This document shows positions 18,721 to 29,620 of a stretch of DNA of 38,160 nucleotides, piece after piece. This DNA is from Phenylobacterium sp. (GTDB taxonomy: Bacteria; Pseudomonadota; Alphaproteobacteria; Caulobacterales; Caulobacteraceae), in NCBI RefSeq assembly GCF_004799395.1, contig NZ_SSMZ01000189.1, forward strand, positions 1-38,160, in the 5' to 3' direction. Every line of letters begins with the position of its first letter. Within the stretch, counting starts at the first letter, position 1. Made by a program: the position numbers and the translations under genes. The notes beneath the pieces were generated by a model. It worked only from the letters and a program-made list of their open reading frames with translations, did no database searches and was not told the DNA's origin.

Positions 18721-19632
18721 ATGAGGATTCCCGACGAAAATCTGGCCGAGGTCTACGACCGGGGCTTCACCGTGGTCGAAGGCTTCCTCGACCAGGACAC
18801 GCTGAAGGCCGCCCAGGACGCGCTGTGGGAGATCTATCCCCGCCCTGAGGCCTATTTCGCCGAGCCCGAGGCCTATCCGAAGTACGCCAGGAGCCAGTTC
18901 GCGGGCCTGCGCTTCTTCCCCTACCCCTCCTGGGCCCTCAACCGGGTGGCGGTCTATCCGGACCTGATCGACGCGGCCGAGCGGTTCCTGCGGACCACTG
19001 AGATCGATTGCTACAAGATCGAGCTCTGGGCGAAGTACTCCGGCGCCATCGACTACGACCAGGCCCATCACCGCGACTACGAGAACCACACCATCGTGGT
19101 GCCCCGCGCTGACCAGCTGATGCCGCAGATGACCTGCTTCATCCTGCTGTCGGACGTGACCGACCTGGATGGCCCGACCAAGGCCGTGCCCCAGGACAAG
19201 ACCCGCCATGTGCCCATCGGAATCAACCGCACGGAGATGGGCCGGTTCTTCGACGACGAGGTTTCGGTGACGGGCCCCGCCGGATCGATCCTGATCTACA
19301 AGACCGACGTCTTCCACCGCGGCTCGGACTTCAGGGCGCCCGGCCGCTCGCGCTTCGTCATGCCGGTGGACTTCAAGCCGCGCGGCTGGCGCTGGCAGGG
19401 CAAACTCGCCTGGCCCGACCGCGCTGAATATCCAGGCTGGAAAGAGGCGATGGTGAAGATGACGCCCCGCCAGCGCGACCTCTTCGGCTGGCCGCCAGCG
19501 GGCGATCCCTACTGGAACGCCCAGACGCTGAGCGACGTGGCTCTGCGCTATCCCGGCCTCGACCTTTCGCCCTACGCGGGGTCGCCGGATGCGCCCAGGG
19601 CTGGTCGCCGCGAGGATCGGACGGGCGGGTAG
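18721..19632 (+). CDS. Phytanoyl-CoA dioxygenase (PhyH) family protein (copy B)
   Basis: 'DRGFTVVEGFLDQDTLKAAQDAL', HxD in 'DQAHHRDYENHTIVV', distal 'DVFHRGSDFRAPGRSRFVMPVDF'. Confidence 0.88.
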   Translation: MRIPDENLAEVYDRGFTVVEGFLDQDTLKAAQDALWEIYPRPEAYFAEPEAYPKYARSQFAGLRFFPYPSWALNRVAVYPDLIDAAERFLRTTEIDCYKIELWAKYSGAIDYDQAHHRDYENHTIVVPRADQLMPQMTCFILLSDVTDLDGPTKAVPQDKTRHVPIGINRTEMGRFFDDEVSVTGPAGSILIYKTDVFHRGSDFRAPGRSRFVMPVDFKPRGWRWQGKLAWPDRAEYPGWKEAMVKMTPRQRDLFGWPPAGDPYWNAQTLSDVALRYPGLDLSPYAGSPDAPRAGRREDRTGG

Positions 19633-20205
19633 ATGCTGAAACTCAACATGGGCTGCGGGCTGAACAAGCTCGAGGGCTACGTCAACATCGACTCCATGCC
19701 GGGCGCCGAGCCCGACGAGTTGGTCGACCTGGAGCAGACGCCCTGGCCCTGGCCCGACAACAGCGTCGGGGAGGTCGTCTTCAATCACTCCCTGGAGCAC
19801 ATGGGCGGCGACCCCAAGGTGTTCCTGGCGATCATGGTCGAGCTCTATCGGATCTGCACGCCCGGCGCGGCGGTCAATATCCGCGTCCCCGATCCGCGGC
19901 ACGATCACTTCCTGAGCGATCCCACGCACGTGCGGGCCATCACGCCGAACATGCTGCAGCTCTTCGACCGGGAGCTGAACGAGCAATGGGGCCGCCAGCG
20001 CATCTCCAACTCGCCGCTGGCCCTCTACACCGGCGTCGACTTCAAGCTGGCGAGCTATCGGATGGTTTTGGCGGAGCCCTATGGGTCACGCTTCGACGCC
20101 GGTGAACTCACCGCCGAGCAGGCTCATCAGACCGCGTCATCGCTCAACAATGTCATCCAGGAATGGGTGATCCAGCTTGAGGTCCGCAAACCTCAGCCAG
20201 CCTGA
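19633..20205 (+). CDS. Class I SAM-dependent methyltransferase domain protein
   Basis: 'LKLNMGCGLNKLEGYVNIDSMPGAEPDELVDLEQTPWPWPDNSVGEVVFNHSLEHM'. The ATG directly abuts the phyH-B stop (tag|atg). Confidence 0.88.
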   Translation: MLKLNMGCGLNKLEGYVNIDSMPGAEPDELVDLEQTPWPWPDNSVGEVVFNHSLEHMGGDPKVFLAIMVELYRICTPGAAVNIRVPDPRHDHFLSDPTHVRAITPNMLQLFDRELNEQWGRQRISNSPLALYTGVDFKLASYRMVLAEPYGSRFDAGELTAEQAHQTASSLNNVIQEWVIQLEVRKPQPA

Positions 20206-20417
20206 TCATCCTCGCCAAGCTGGACGATCCGGCGCACGTGAAGCTCACCGATCTCGAGGCGCTTGATGCGCACGCGCCCGACGCTGAGCGCGCCGATCGC
20301 CATCGCCCCGACCGATATGGCGCCGATGGCCAGTGCGCCAACGGCGGCCGCGCCCGCGGCCAGGCCGAGCCACGCGCCCAGCGGCGGGCGCGGCCTGGCG
20401 ACGATGGGCTCGTTCAT
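20193..20417 (-). CDS. Small (74 aa) protein with 5-residue periodic repeats
   Basis: [78 protein letters not shown] overlap (20414-20417) with the upstream DUF5996 gene. Confidence 0.75.
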   Translation of the reverse strand: MNEPIVARPRPPLGAWLGLAAGAAAVGALAIGAISVGAMAIGALSVGRVRIKRLEIGELHVRRIVQLGEDDQAG

Positions 20418-21340
20418 GATCGCTCCAATTCCTTGCGCGGCCATTGGGCCAGGTCAGCGGCCGCTTCGTAGGTCGACTGGAGGAAATCCATCAGCGCCGC
20501 CTCCGGGTCCGGCGCGGCCCGCATGGCCTCATAGGTCAGCACGAACTCGCCGAAGGTGGCGTCCCAATGGGCGTCCGAGGGCCGCACGGCCGCGTCCCTG
20601 AACCCCGCCGGCTCGGGATAGGCGTAGGCGTAGAACATCGCCGCCACGCCCGGGGCGCCCGGCCAGAAGCCGCAGCTCGACACCTCGTGCGAATAGGCCT
20701 CGACGCTGACCGACGCCGGCGCCAGGGGCGAGCCGGGATGGGCCGGCGCGCGGCGGCCGGAGAAGCGGGTCTCCGCCAGGTCGAAGCTCCCCCAGAAGAA
20801 GTGCACGGGGCTCGCCTTGCCGAGATAGCGGGCCCGGAACGCCTTCATCGCCCGGTCGGCCTGCACCAGCACGCGCCAGAACCGCTGGGCGGCGGCGGCG
20901 TCATAGGCGCGGTGCGTCTCGTCGGTCTCGAAGGGGATCGGGTCTTCCACCTCGCAGGGCGTGGTCCAGATGTGCGGGTGTGCACCCAGCTGGGCCAGAA
21001 TGGCCATGACCCGGCGGTAGAACTCCGCGACGCTCATCGGCGCCAGGGCGAAGCTTTCCTCCCGCCCATCGCTGCAGGTCAGCCGCAGCCGATGGTCCAA
21101 GAAGTCGAAGATGATCTCGAGTGTCCGTCCGCCGAGCGGGATCGGCGAGGTCGTCAGGCCCCGCGCCGAGACGTAGAGCGGTACGTGCCACCAGTGGTTC
21201 ACCGGCGGGGTCATGACCATGCGGACCTTGCCGACGATCTGGGTCCACATGTGCAGGGTGGCCGCAGTGTCGGCCCAGTCGTCGTAGGCGAGCGCCGGCC
21301 AGTCTGGGTCAGACCCGGCCGATGCGCCCGCCGCGGTCAT
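20414..21340 (-). CDS. DUF5996 family protein
   Basis: '[72 protein letters not shown]...[21 protein letters not shown]'. ATGA overlap (21337-21340) with the upstream gene fixes the start. Confidence 0.87.
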   Translation of the reverse strand: MTAAGASAGSDPDWPALAYDDWADTAATLHMWTQIVGKVRMVMTPPVNHWWHVPLYVSARGLTTSPIPLGGRTLEIIFDFLDHRLRLTCSDGREESFALAPMSVAEFYRRVMAILAQLGAHPHIWTTPCEVEDPIPFETDETHRAYDAAAAQRFWRVLVQADRAMKAFRARYLGKASPVHFFWGSFDLAETRFSGRRAPAHPGSPLAPASVSVEAYSHEVSSCGFWPGAPGVAAMFYAYAYPEPAGFRDAAVRPSDAHWDATFGEFVLTYEAMRAAPDPEAALMDFLQSTYEAAADLAQWPRKELERS

Positions 21341-22497
21341 GCCGGCTGTCCCGCCGCCTCGCGCACCTCGGCCACCACGCTCGCCCAGTCGCCGGGGGCG
21401 GGCTGGCGGAAGATGCGGATCGAGGGATACCAGGGGCTGTCGGTGCGGTCGGTCAGCCAGCGCCAGTCGCCCTTGTAGGGCAGCAGCAGCCAGCAGGGCT
21501 TGCCCATCGCTCCCGTCAGGTGGGCCACCGCCGTATCGACCGTGATCACCTTTTCCAGGCCGCGCACGATCTCGGCCGTCGCCTCCATGTCGGCCGCGCC
21601 GGTGACCTCCCGCTCCAGGCGCACGACGCCCGGAAGACTGGCCAGGCCCGCGGCGGCGGCCTCGGAGATCGAGCGGTTGGCGTCGTCGGGATGTTCCGGC
21701 GCGCCGCGGGTGACCAGGCCGACGCCCGTCCCGCCCGCCCGACCCGGCAGGTAGGGCGCGGGGGGAATAGTCTCCAGTGTCGTGCCCATCCGCCATGGCA
21801 GGGAGGCCGAAAGCACCCAGGCGTCGTGCGCAGGGATCTGCACCGGCCCCGCGGCGGTGATGATGTCGCATCCGAGCGAAGCGAAGAGCCGGGTGAGTGC
21901 AGGGGGGCACATCAGCGTCACCTTGATCCCGCGCGCCTTCAGAGCGCCGACGTAGCGCGCATGCTGGATCTGGTCGCCCAGGCCCTGCTCATGCCAGACC
22001 AACAGGGTGTTGATCGGTTGTCCCTGCCATTCGGGAAAGCTGAGCGGGGGTTTGCGGTTGTGGCCCGGCTTGAGCATCCGCGCCTCGTAGTAGGGCCAGG
22101 CCTCCAGGTAGCGGCCCAGGCGCAGCAGCAGGTAGGCCAGCTGACGCTGAATGAGGGGACCGTCGGGCTCGATCTTCAGGTAGTCGCGATAGATGGCTTC
22201 GGCCTCGCCCCAGCGCCCCTGATCTTCCAGCAGTAGGCCCAGGTTCAGCGCGGTAGGGCTGGTCGGGACCGTCGCCTGCAGGGCGGTGTAGAAGCGCTCG
22301 GCCTCCAGCAGGCGTCCGGCGTTTTGGGCGGCCACCGCGCGGTCCCACACTGCCGCGGCGGTGAGCTTTTTCGGCTCGCCAGCTTGGGGCGCGGCGGCTT
22401 GAGGCTCTGGAGCTTGGGGATCGGCAGGCGGCACGGCGGGCTTTCGGTCTTGCGCAAAGATCGCCGGATGTTTGGCGGGGCCGCCGCCGGAAGGCAA
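21337..22497 (-). CDS. Tetratricopeptide-repeat protein with C-terminal glycosyltransferase (GT-B, TPR-GT) domain
   Basis: TPRs '[52 protein letters not shown]', then '[26 protein letters not shown]' and '[49 protein letters not shown]'. Confidence 0.88.
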   Translation of the reverse strand: MPSGGGPAKHPAIFAQDRKPAVPPADPQAPEPQAAAPQAGEPKKLTAAAVWDRAVAAQNAGRLLEAERFYTALQATVPTSPTALNLGLLLEDQGRWGEAEAIYRDYLKIEPDGPLIQRQLAYLLLRLGRYLEAWPYYEARMLKPGHNRKPPLSFPEWQGQPINTLLVWHEQGLGDQIQHARYVGALKARGIKVTLMCPPALTRLFASLGCDIITAAGPVQIPAHDAWVLSASLPWRMGTTLETIPPAPYLPGRAGGTGVGLVTRGAPEHPDDANRSISEAAAAGLASLPGVVRLEREVTGAADMEATAEIVRGLEKVITVDTAVAHLTGAMGKPCWLLLPYKGDWRWLTDRTDSPWYPSIRIFRQPAPGDWASVVAEVREAAGQPA

Positions 22498-22509
22498 GCT
22501 CGGCCGGCC

Positions 22510-24666
<2,157 letters not shown>

Positions 24667-24687
24667 TCTCTCACAGGCAGGGTCGCG

Positions 24688-25785
24688 TTACAGGCCGCCG
24701 GCGCGTAGCGGCCGGGCGGCCGCCTTGCGCCCGGCGCTGAGGATGAAGCCGATGATCTTGGCCACGGCTTCATAGTGGGCCGGCGGGATGATCTCGTCGA
24801 TGTCCACGGCGGCGTAGAGGGCGCGGGCCAGCGGCGGGTCCTCGATCACCGGCACGCCGGCCGCCTCGGCGACCTCGCGGATCTTCAGCGCGAGGCTGTC
24901 CACGCCCTTGGCGACGCACAACGGCGCAGGCGCTTCGTTGGTGTCGTACTTCAACGCCACGGCGTAGTGGGTCGGGTTCATCACCACCACCGTGGCGCCC
25001 GGCACCGCGGCGATTATCCGCCGCCGCGCGCGTGCGTTGCGCAGCTGCTTCTGCTTGGCCTTGATGTGGGGGTCGCCTTCGGACTGCTTGAAGTCCTCCT
25101 TCAGCTCCTCCTTGGTCATCCGCATCCGCTGCATGAACCGCTGGCGCTGCCAGAACCAGTCGGCTCCGGCCACCAAGGTCAGGAAGGCCGCCACGGCGAA
25201 CACCAGCCGGCGCAGGATGTCGGCGGCGAACGCCAGCATGGCGATCGGGTCCATGCCCGCGAGGCTTTCCAGCTCCTTGAGATGCGGGCTGAGCACCCAC
25301 CAGGCCAGGAGCCCGGTCAGCGTCACCTTCAGCAGCGACTTCAGGAACTGCATGAAGCCGTCGATACCGAAGATCCGCTTGAAGCCGGCGGCGGGGGATA
25401 GCTTGCTGGGGTCGAAGGACAGCCGCTCGGGGCTGAACATCAGGCCGGTCTGGACCACGTTGCCGGCGATCCCCGCCGCGCAGGCGCACAGGACAACCGC
25501 GCCGATCACCGGGGCCGCGGCGGTGACCGCGGCGCGCAGGATCGGCACCCCGCCATGTCCCTCGAAGCTCATGGCGTCGGGGCTGGCGAGAAATGGCGTC
25601 AGCGCCGTCACCAGGTTGCGCGACAGGTAGCCGCCGCCCAGCGCGACCACCGTCGCGGCGCCGGCCAACGAGGCCATCGAGGCCAGATCCTGGGTCTTGA
25701 CCACCTCGCCGCGCTCGCGCGCCTGCTGGAGCTTGCGCGGTGTCGGCTCTTCTGTGCGGGAGGCCGCGTCGTTGGTGTCGCTCAT
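24688..25785 (-). CDS. flhB: Flagellar export apparatus protein FlhB
   Basis: 'EEPTPRKLQQARERGEVVKTQDL', 'NPTHYAVALKYD' autocleavage motif (NPTH), 'DPPLARALYAAVDIDEIIPPAHYEAVAKIIGFI'. Confidence 0.97.
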   Translation of the reverse strand: MSDTNDAASRTEEPTPRKLQQARERGEVVKTQDLASMASLAGAATVVALGGGYLSRNLVTALTPFLASPDAMSFEGHGGVPILRAAVTAAAPVIGAVVLCACAAGIAGNVVQTGLMFSPERLSFDPSKLSPAAGFKRIFGIDGFMQFLKSLLKVTLTGLLAWWVLSPHLKELESLAGMDPIAMLAFAADILRRLVFAVAAFLTLVAGADWFWQRQRFMQRMRMTKEELKEDFKQSEGDPHIKAKQKQLRNARARRRIIAAVPGATVVVMNPTHYAVALKYDTNEAPAPLCVAKGVDSLALKIREVAEAAGVPVIEDPPLARALYAAVDIDEIIPPAHYEAVAKIIGFILSAGRKAAARPLRAGGL

Positions 25786-25818
25786 GGAGCGTCGCTCATG
25801 GGGGCGTCGCTCATGGCG

Positions 25819-26574
25819 CTAGCCGAACGTCGCGAGCAGGTCGCGGTAGTGGTCGATCCACACCATGCCGATGGTGCCCAGGCTGAGCGCGAAGATCGAC
25901 AGGCCCAGCAGGATCATCAAAGGCGAGGACACGAAGAAGATCTGGAATTGCGGCATGACGCGGCCGACCATGCCGACCGCCACGTTGAAGATCAGCGAGA
26001 AGGCCACCACCGGGGCCGCCAGTTGCACGCCCAGGGCGAACGACTGCGACACGGTCTGGATCGCCAGGGCGTTGGCGTCGGCCAGCGGGAGGGGCCGGGT
26101 GAACGGAAACAGCGTGTAGGAGCGCACGATCGCCGACAGGAACAGGTGGTGCAGGTTTGTGCTCATGATCAGCACCAGGCCCAGGAGGCCCAGGAAGGTG
26201 CCCAGCGTCGTCGATGGCGTGGCCTGGGTCGGGTTGGTCGTCTGGGCGAAGGCCAGGGTCGTCTGGATCGAGACGATCTCGCCGGTGGCGGCAAGAGAGG
26301 ACACGAACATCCGCAGGATCGTTCCGAGCATAAGGCCGATGGCGCTCTCCTTGATCACCGCCAGGATCACGCCGCTGACGTCGCTCGGGATCGCCGGAAC
26401 GCTCGACCCCACCACCGGGAACAGCACCAGCGCCATCAGGAGGCCCAGCGACAGGCGGACACGGACCGGCACAAAGGTCTCGCCGAAGCCGGGGATCAGC
26501 ATGAGGATGGGACCCAGCCGGGCGAAGATCAGGCCGGCGGCGAAAACCTGCTGAGCTGGAGCGTAATGTTCCAT
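25819..26574 (-). CDS. fliR: Flagellar export apparatus protein FliR
   Basis: 'FAAGLIFARLGPILMLIPGFGETFVPVRVRLSLGLLMALVLFPVV'; context fliQ-fliR-flhB. Confidence 0.96.
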   Translation of the reverse strand: MEHYAPAQQVFAAGLIFARLGPILMLIPGFGETFVPVRVRLSLGLLMALVLFPVVGSSVPAIPSDVSGVILAVIKESAIGLMLGTILRMFVSSLAATGEIVSIQTTLAFAQTTNPTQATPSTTLGTFLGLLGLVLIMSTNLHHLFLSAIVRSYTLFPFTRPLPLADANALAIQTVSQSFALGVQLAAPVVAFSLIFNVAVGMVGRVMPQFQIFFVSSPLMILLGLSIFALSLGTIGMVWIDHYRDLLATFG

Positions 26575-26587
26575 CGCCCGCGGGCCG

Positions 26588-26851
26588 CTAGAGGTTGGCG
26601 ATGCGGGCGGCGATGTGGCGCATGAAGCCGCTCATCAGCGCGCCCATCAGCGGCAGGAAGATCAGCAGCGAGATGAAGACCGCGACAATCTTCGGCGCGA
26701 ACACCAGGGTGGCTTCCTGGATCTGGGTGAGGGCCTGCAACAGGCCGATGCCGACGCCCACGACCAGGCCGACGAGCAGGCAGGGCGCGCCGAGCTGGAT
26801 CGCCAGCCAGATGGCCTCGCGCCCGACGTCCAGAACCTCGGCGCCGCTCAT
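26588..26851 (-). CDS. fliQ: Flagellar export apparatus protein FliQ
   Basis: 'VLDVGREAIWLAIQLGAPCLLVGLVVGVGIGLLQALTQIQEATLVFAPKIVAVFISLLIFLPLMGALM'. Confidence 0.97.
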   Translation of the reverse strand: MSGAEVLDVGREAIWLAIQLGAPCLLVGLVVGVGIGLLQALTQIQEATLVFAPKIVAVFISLLIFLPLMGALMSGFMRHIAARIANL

Positions 26852-26914
26852 GTGGACCTCTTGGAAAAGCAGGATAAATCCGCGTCTCAGCGGACGTCGC
26901 CAGCATGGTCCGGC

Positions 26915-26922
26915 ATGGTTAA
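26915..26922 (-). promoter_or_regulatory. TTAACCAT, candidate CtrA half-site upstream of fliQ
   Basis: + strand ATGGTTAA at 26915-26922, i.e. TTAACCAT reading towards fliQ; 63 bp separate it from the fliQ start, in a 78-bp intergenic gap. Confidence 0.6.
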
Positions 26923-26929
26923 TGAAAGC

Positions 26930-28489
26930 CTACGGACTGGGCAGAATCTGCCGGCCCAGAGTGCGCGCGGCCTCGGCCGGCGAAGCCTTTCCCTGGTCGC
27001 GGTCGACGCTGTAGTTGGCGCCCTGCATGGCCTGAACGGAGATCTTGCCGATCAGGGGTTGCAGCGCCGCCAGCAGGCGCTTGTCGTGCGCCCGCTTCGG
27101 CGAGATCAGCACCACGGCGTCATAGGGCGGGATGGCGCCCTTGGGGTCGGTCAGGATCACCAGATGCCCGGCGGCGATGCGGCCGTCGGACGAGAACGCG
27201 CTGATGACGTCGGCCTCCCCGCCGCTGAGCGCTCGGTACATGAAGGTCGGCTGGTAGGACCGCTTGGTCTTGAATTTCAGGCCGTAGGCGGTTTCGACCG
27301 CCGTCCATTCCGGCCGCGACAGGAATTCCAGGTCCGAGCCGAGCGTCAGCTTCGGCCCCTCGCGGGCCAGATCGGCGATCGACCTCACGCCCAGCGCCTT
27401 GGCGCGGTCCGGACGCATGACGAAGGCATAGGCGTTCTCGAAACCCAGCGAGCCCAGCACGGTGACGCCGTCGCGCCGCTTCAACTCAGCGGTGAGCTGC
27501 TTGAGGACTTCGGCTCGCCCTGGATTGTCCTTTCGATTGAGGACATTGGTCCACAGCGTCCCTGAATAGTCGACGTAGGCGTCGATCTCGCCGGCCGCCA
27601 GCGCCCGGTAGGCGACCGCCGAGCCGAGGTCCTCCTTGCGGCTGACCTGCGCGCCGGACGCTTCCAGCCGATCGGCCATCAGTTCGGCCAGGATGTACTG
27701 CTCGGAGAAGTTCTTGGCGCCGACCGTATAGGCCTGAGCCCGATTGAGCCCCGCCGCCAGGGGCGCGACCGCGGCGGCGACGCCGATCAGCAGGCCCGCG
27801 GCGCCGATCAGAACCAGGCGCAGGCTGCGCTTGCGGGTCCCGGCCTCGATAAGGCCCAGCAGCTGGTCGGCGACCAGGGCCAGAATGGCCGAGGCCGCAC
27901 AGCCGAACAGCACGAAAACCCAGTTCTCGGTCTGCAGGCCGGCGAAGATGTAGTTGCCGAGGCTGGTCTGGCCGACCGGCGTCGAGAGCGTCGCCGCCCC
28001 GATGGTCCAGACCGCCGCGGTGCGGACGCCGGCCATGATCACCGGGGCCGCCAGCGGCAGCTCGACCTGGAACAGGCGCTGGCGCGCGGTCATGCCGACC
28101 CCGTCGGCGGCCTCCTTGATCGCCGCGTCGACGCCGAGGATCGCCGCCGCCCCGTTCCGCAGGATGGGCAGCATCGAATAGAGCGTCAGCGCCAGCAGGG
28201 ATGGCAGGAAGCCCAGCGCCGAAAACCCATGCCCCGTCAGGCCCTTGCTGAGCGTGGACAGCGCCAGCAACAGCGGAAAGAACAGCGCCAGCAACGCCAG
28301 GCTGGGGATCGTCTGGATCAGGCTCGCGCCGGCCAGCACCGGCCAGCGCAGGCGCGCGCTGCGGCTGGCGGCGATGGCCAGCGGCAGGCTGATCGCCACC
28401 CCCAGCAGTAGCGCGCTGAAGCTCAGCAGGACGTGCCAGCCGAGATATTCCGGCAACAGGGCGAAGGCCTGGGAGAGCCGAGGGCTCAA
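26930..28489 (-). CDS. ABC transporter permease fused to substrate-binding domain (OpuC/ProW-ProX-like; osmoprotectant or EgtU-like)
   Basis: Permease part '...GVDAAIKEAADGVGMTARQRLFQVELPLAAPVIMAGVRTAAVWTIGAATLSTPVGQTSLGNYIFAGL', then SBP 'YTVGAKNFSEQYILAELMADRLEASGAQVSRKEDLGSAVAYRALAAGEIDAYVDYSGTLW'. TTG start, with TTGA overlap with the upstream ATPase stop. Confidence 0.92.
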   Translation of the reverse strand: MSPRLSQAFALLPEYLGWHVLLSFSALLLGVAISLPLAIAASRSARLRWPVLAGASLIQTIPSLALLALFFPLLLALSTLSKGLTGHGFSALGFLPSLLALTLYSMLPILRNGAAAILGVDAAIKEAADGVGMTARQRLFQVELPLAAPVIMAGVRTAAVWTIGAATLSTPVGQTSLGNYIFAGLQTENWVFVLFGCAASAILALVADQLLGLIEAGTRKRSLRLVLIGAAGLLIGVAAAVAPLAAGLNRAQAYTVGAKNFSEQYILAELMADRLEASGAQVSRKEDLGSAVAYRALAAGEIDAYVDYSGTLWTNVLNRKDNPGRAEVLKQLTAELKRRDGVTVLGSLGFENAYAFVMRPDRAKALGVRSIADLAREGPKLTLGSDLEFLSRPEWTAVETAYGLKFKTKRSYQPTFMYRALSGGEADVISAFSSDGRIAAGHLVILTDPKGAIPPYDAVVLISPKRAHDKRLLAALQPLIGKISVQAMQGANYSVDRDQGKASPAEAARTLGRQILPSP

Positions 28490-29277
28490 GAGGCAGCCTC
28501 CGGCGCGGCGGCAAGCTTGGCGCGCAGACGCTCGGCCTGACGGCGCGGCGCCTCCAGCAGGTCGCGGACGCCGGCGTCCCCGGTGTGGGCCAGGAGCTCC
28601 CCGGGCGCCCCGTCGGCGACGATGGCTCCGTCGCGCAGCACCACGATCCGGTCGGCCAGCAGCACGGCTTCGGCCATGTCGTGGGTGACCATTACCGTGG
28701 TCAGGCCCAGGCGCTCATGCAGGCTGCGGTAGTCGGTTCCCAGGGCGTCACGGGTCAGCGGATCGAGCGCGCCGAACGGCTCGTCCATCAGCATCAGCTT
28801 GGGCTCGGCGGCGAGCGCGCGGGCGACGCCCACTCGCTGGCGCTGCCCGCCGGACAGCGCGGCGGGCGCCCGGCCCGCCACGTCCAGCGGCAGATCGACG
28901 AGGCCGAGCAGGTTCGCCACCCGCGCATCGATCCGCCTCTTGTCCCAGCCCAGCAGCTTCGGCGTCACCGCGATGTTCTCGGCCACCGTCAGGTGCGGGA
29001 AGAGCCCCACCTCCTGGAAGACGTAGCCGATCTTGCGGCGCAGGACGTGCGGCTCGGCGCCCGCGACATCGGCGCCCAGCACCCGCACGGTCCCCGCGTC
29101 GGGCGCGACCAGCCGGTTGATGGTCTTCAGGAGTGTGGTCTTGCCGGAGCCGGAGCCGCCGACCAGGGCGGTGAACACGCCGGCCTCGATGGACAGGTCC
29201 ACACCGGCCAGGGCGGCGTGCGCGCCATAGCGTTTCTCAACCCCCGAAAGCTCGATGACCGGCCCCGCCATCGGCAA
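28486..29277 (-). CDS. ABC transporter ATP-binding protein (OpuCA/ProV-like)
   Basis: Walker A 'VGGSGSGKTTLLKTINRL', signature 'LSGGQRQRVGVARALAAEPKLMLMDEPFGALDPLTRDALG'. Confidence 0.95.
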   Translation of the reverse strand: MPMAGPVIELSGVEKRYGAHAALAGVDLSIEAGVFTALVGGSGSGKTTLLKTINRLVAPDAGTVRVLGADVAGAEPHVLRRKIGYVFQEVGLFPHLTVAENIAVTPKLLGWDKRRIDARVANLLGLVDLPLDVAGRAPAALSGGQRQRVGVARALAAEPKLMLMDEPFGALDPLTRDALGTDYRSLHERLGLTTVMVTHDMAEAVLLADRIVVLRDGAIVADGAPGELLAHTGDAGVRDLLEAPRRQAERLRAKLAAAPEAAS

Positions 29278-29291
29278 GGCCTAGCACGAGG

Positions 29292-29606
29292 CTAAATCGG
29301 CATCCGCATGATTTCCTGGTAGGCGCTGATCACCTGGTCGCGGATCGCCATCACCGTCGACAGGCTCTGGCTGGCGTCCGAGACGGCCGTCACCACATCG
29401 ATCAATTGGGCCTTGCCCTGGGCCTGGAGGGTCATCTGGCTCTCGGCGTTCTTGGTCGCCTTCATGGTGTCGGCCATGGCCGACTTCAGGATGTCGCCGA
29501 AGCCGCCGGCGGGGGACGCCGCGCCCGCGCCGATGGAGCCCGGATCGACGGTCATGGCCTTCTGGGCGGCGCCATAGGCCTTGGCGGCGGCGAGCGCGGT
29601 TATCAT
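29292..29606 (-). CDS. fliE: Flagellar hook-basal body complex protein FliE
   Basis: '[10 protein letters not shown]..'-like '[70 protein letters not shown]'. Confidence 0.95.
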   Translation of the reverse strand: MITALAAAKAYGAAQKAMTVDPGSIGAGAASPAGGFGDILKSAMADTMKATKNAESQMTLQAQGKAQLIDVVTAVSDASQSLSTVMAIRDQVISAYQEIMRMPI

Positions 29607-29620
29607 CGGTCAGCCCTCCG

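Noticed and set aside
18613-19986. Track extension of the SDR gene to 19986 (730 aa)
   Set aside because: It runs antisense through the PhyH-B and methyltransferase genes; the SDR fold begins after MSEPRINSNGPLKGRNALVTG.
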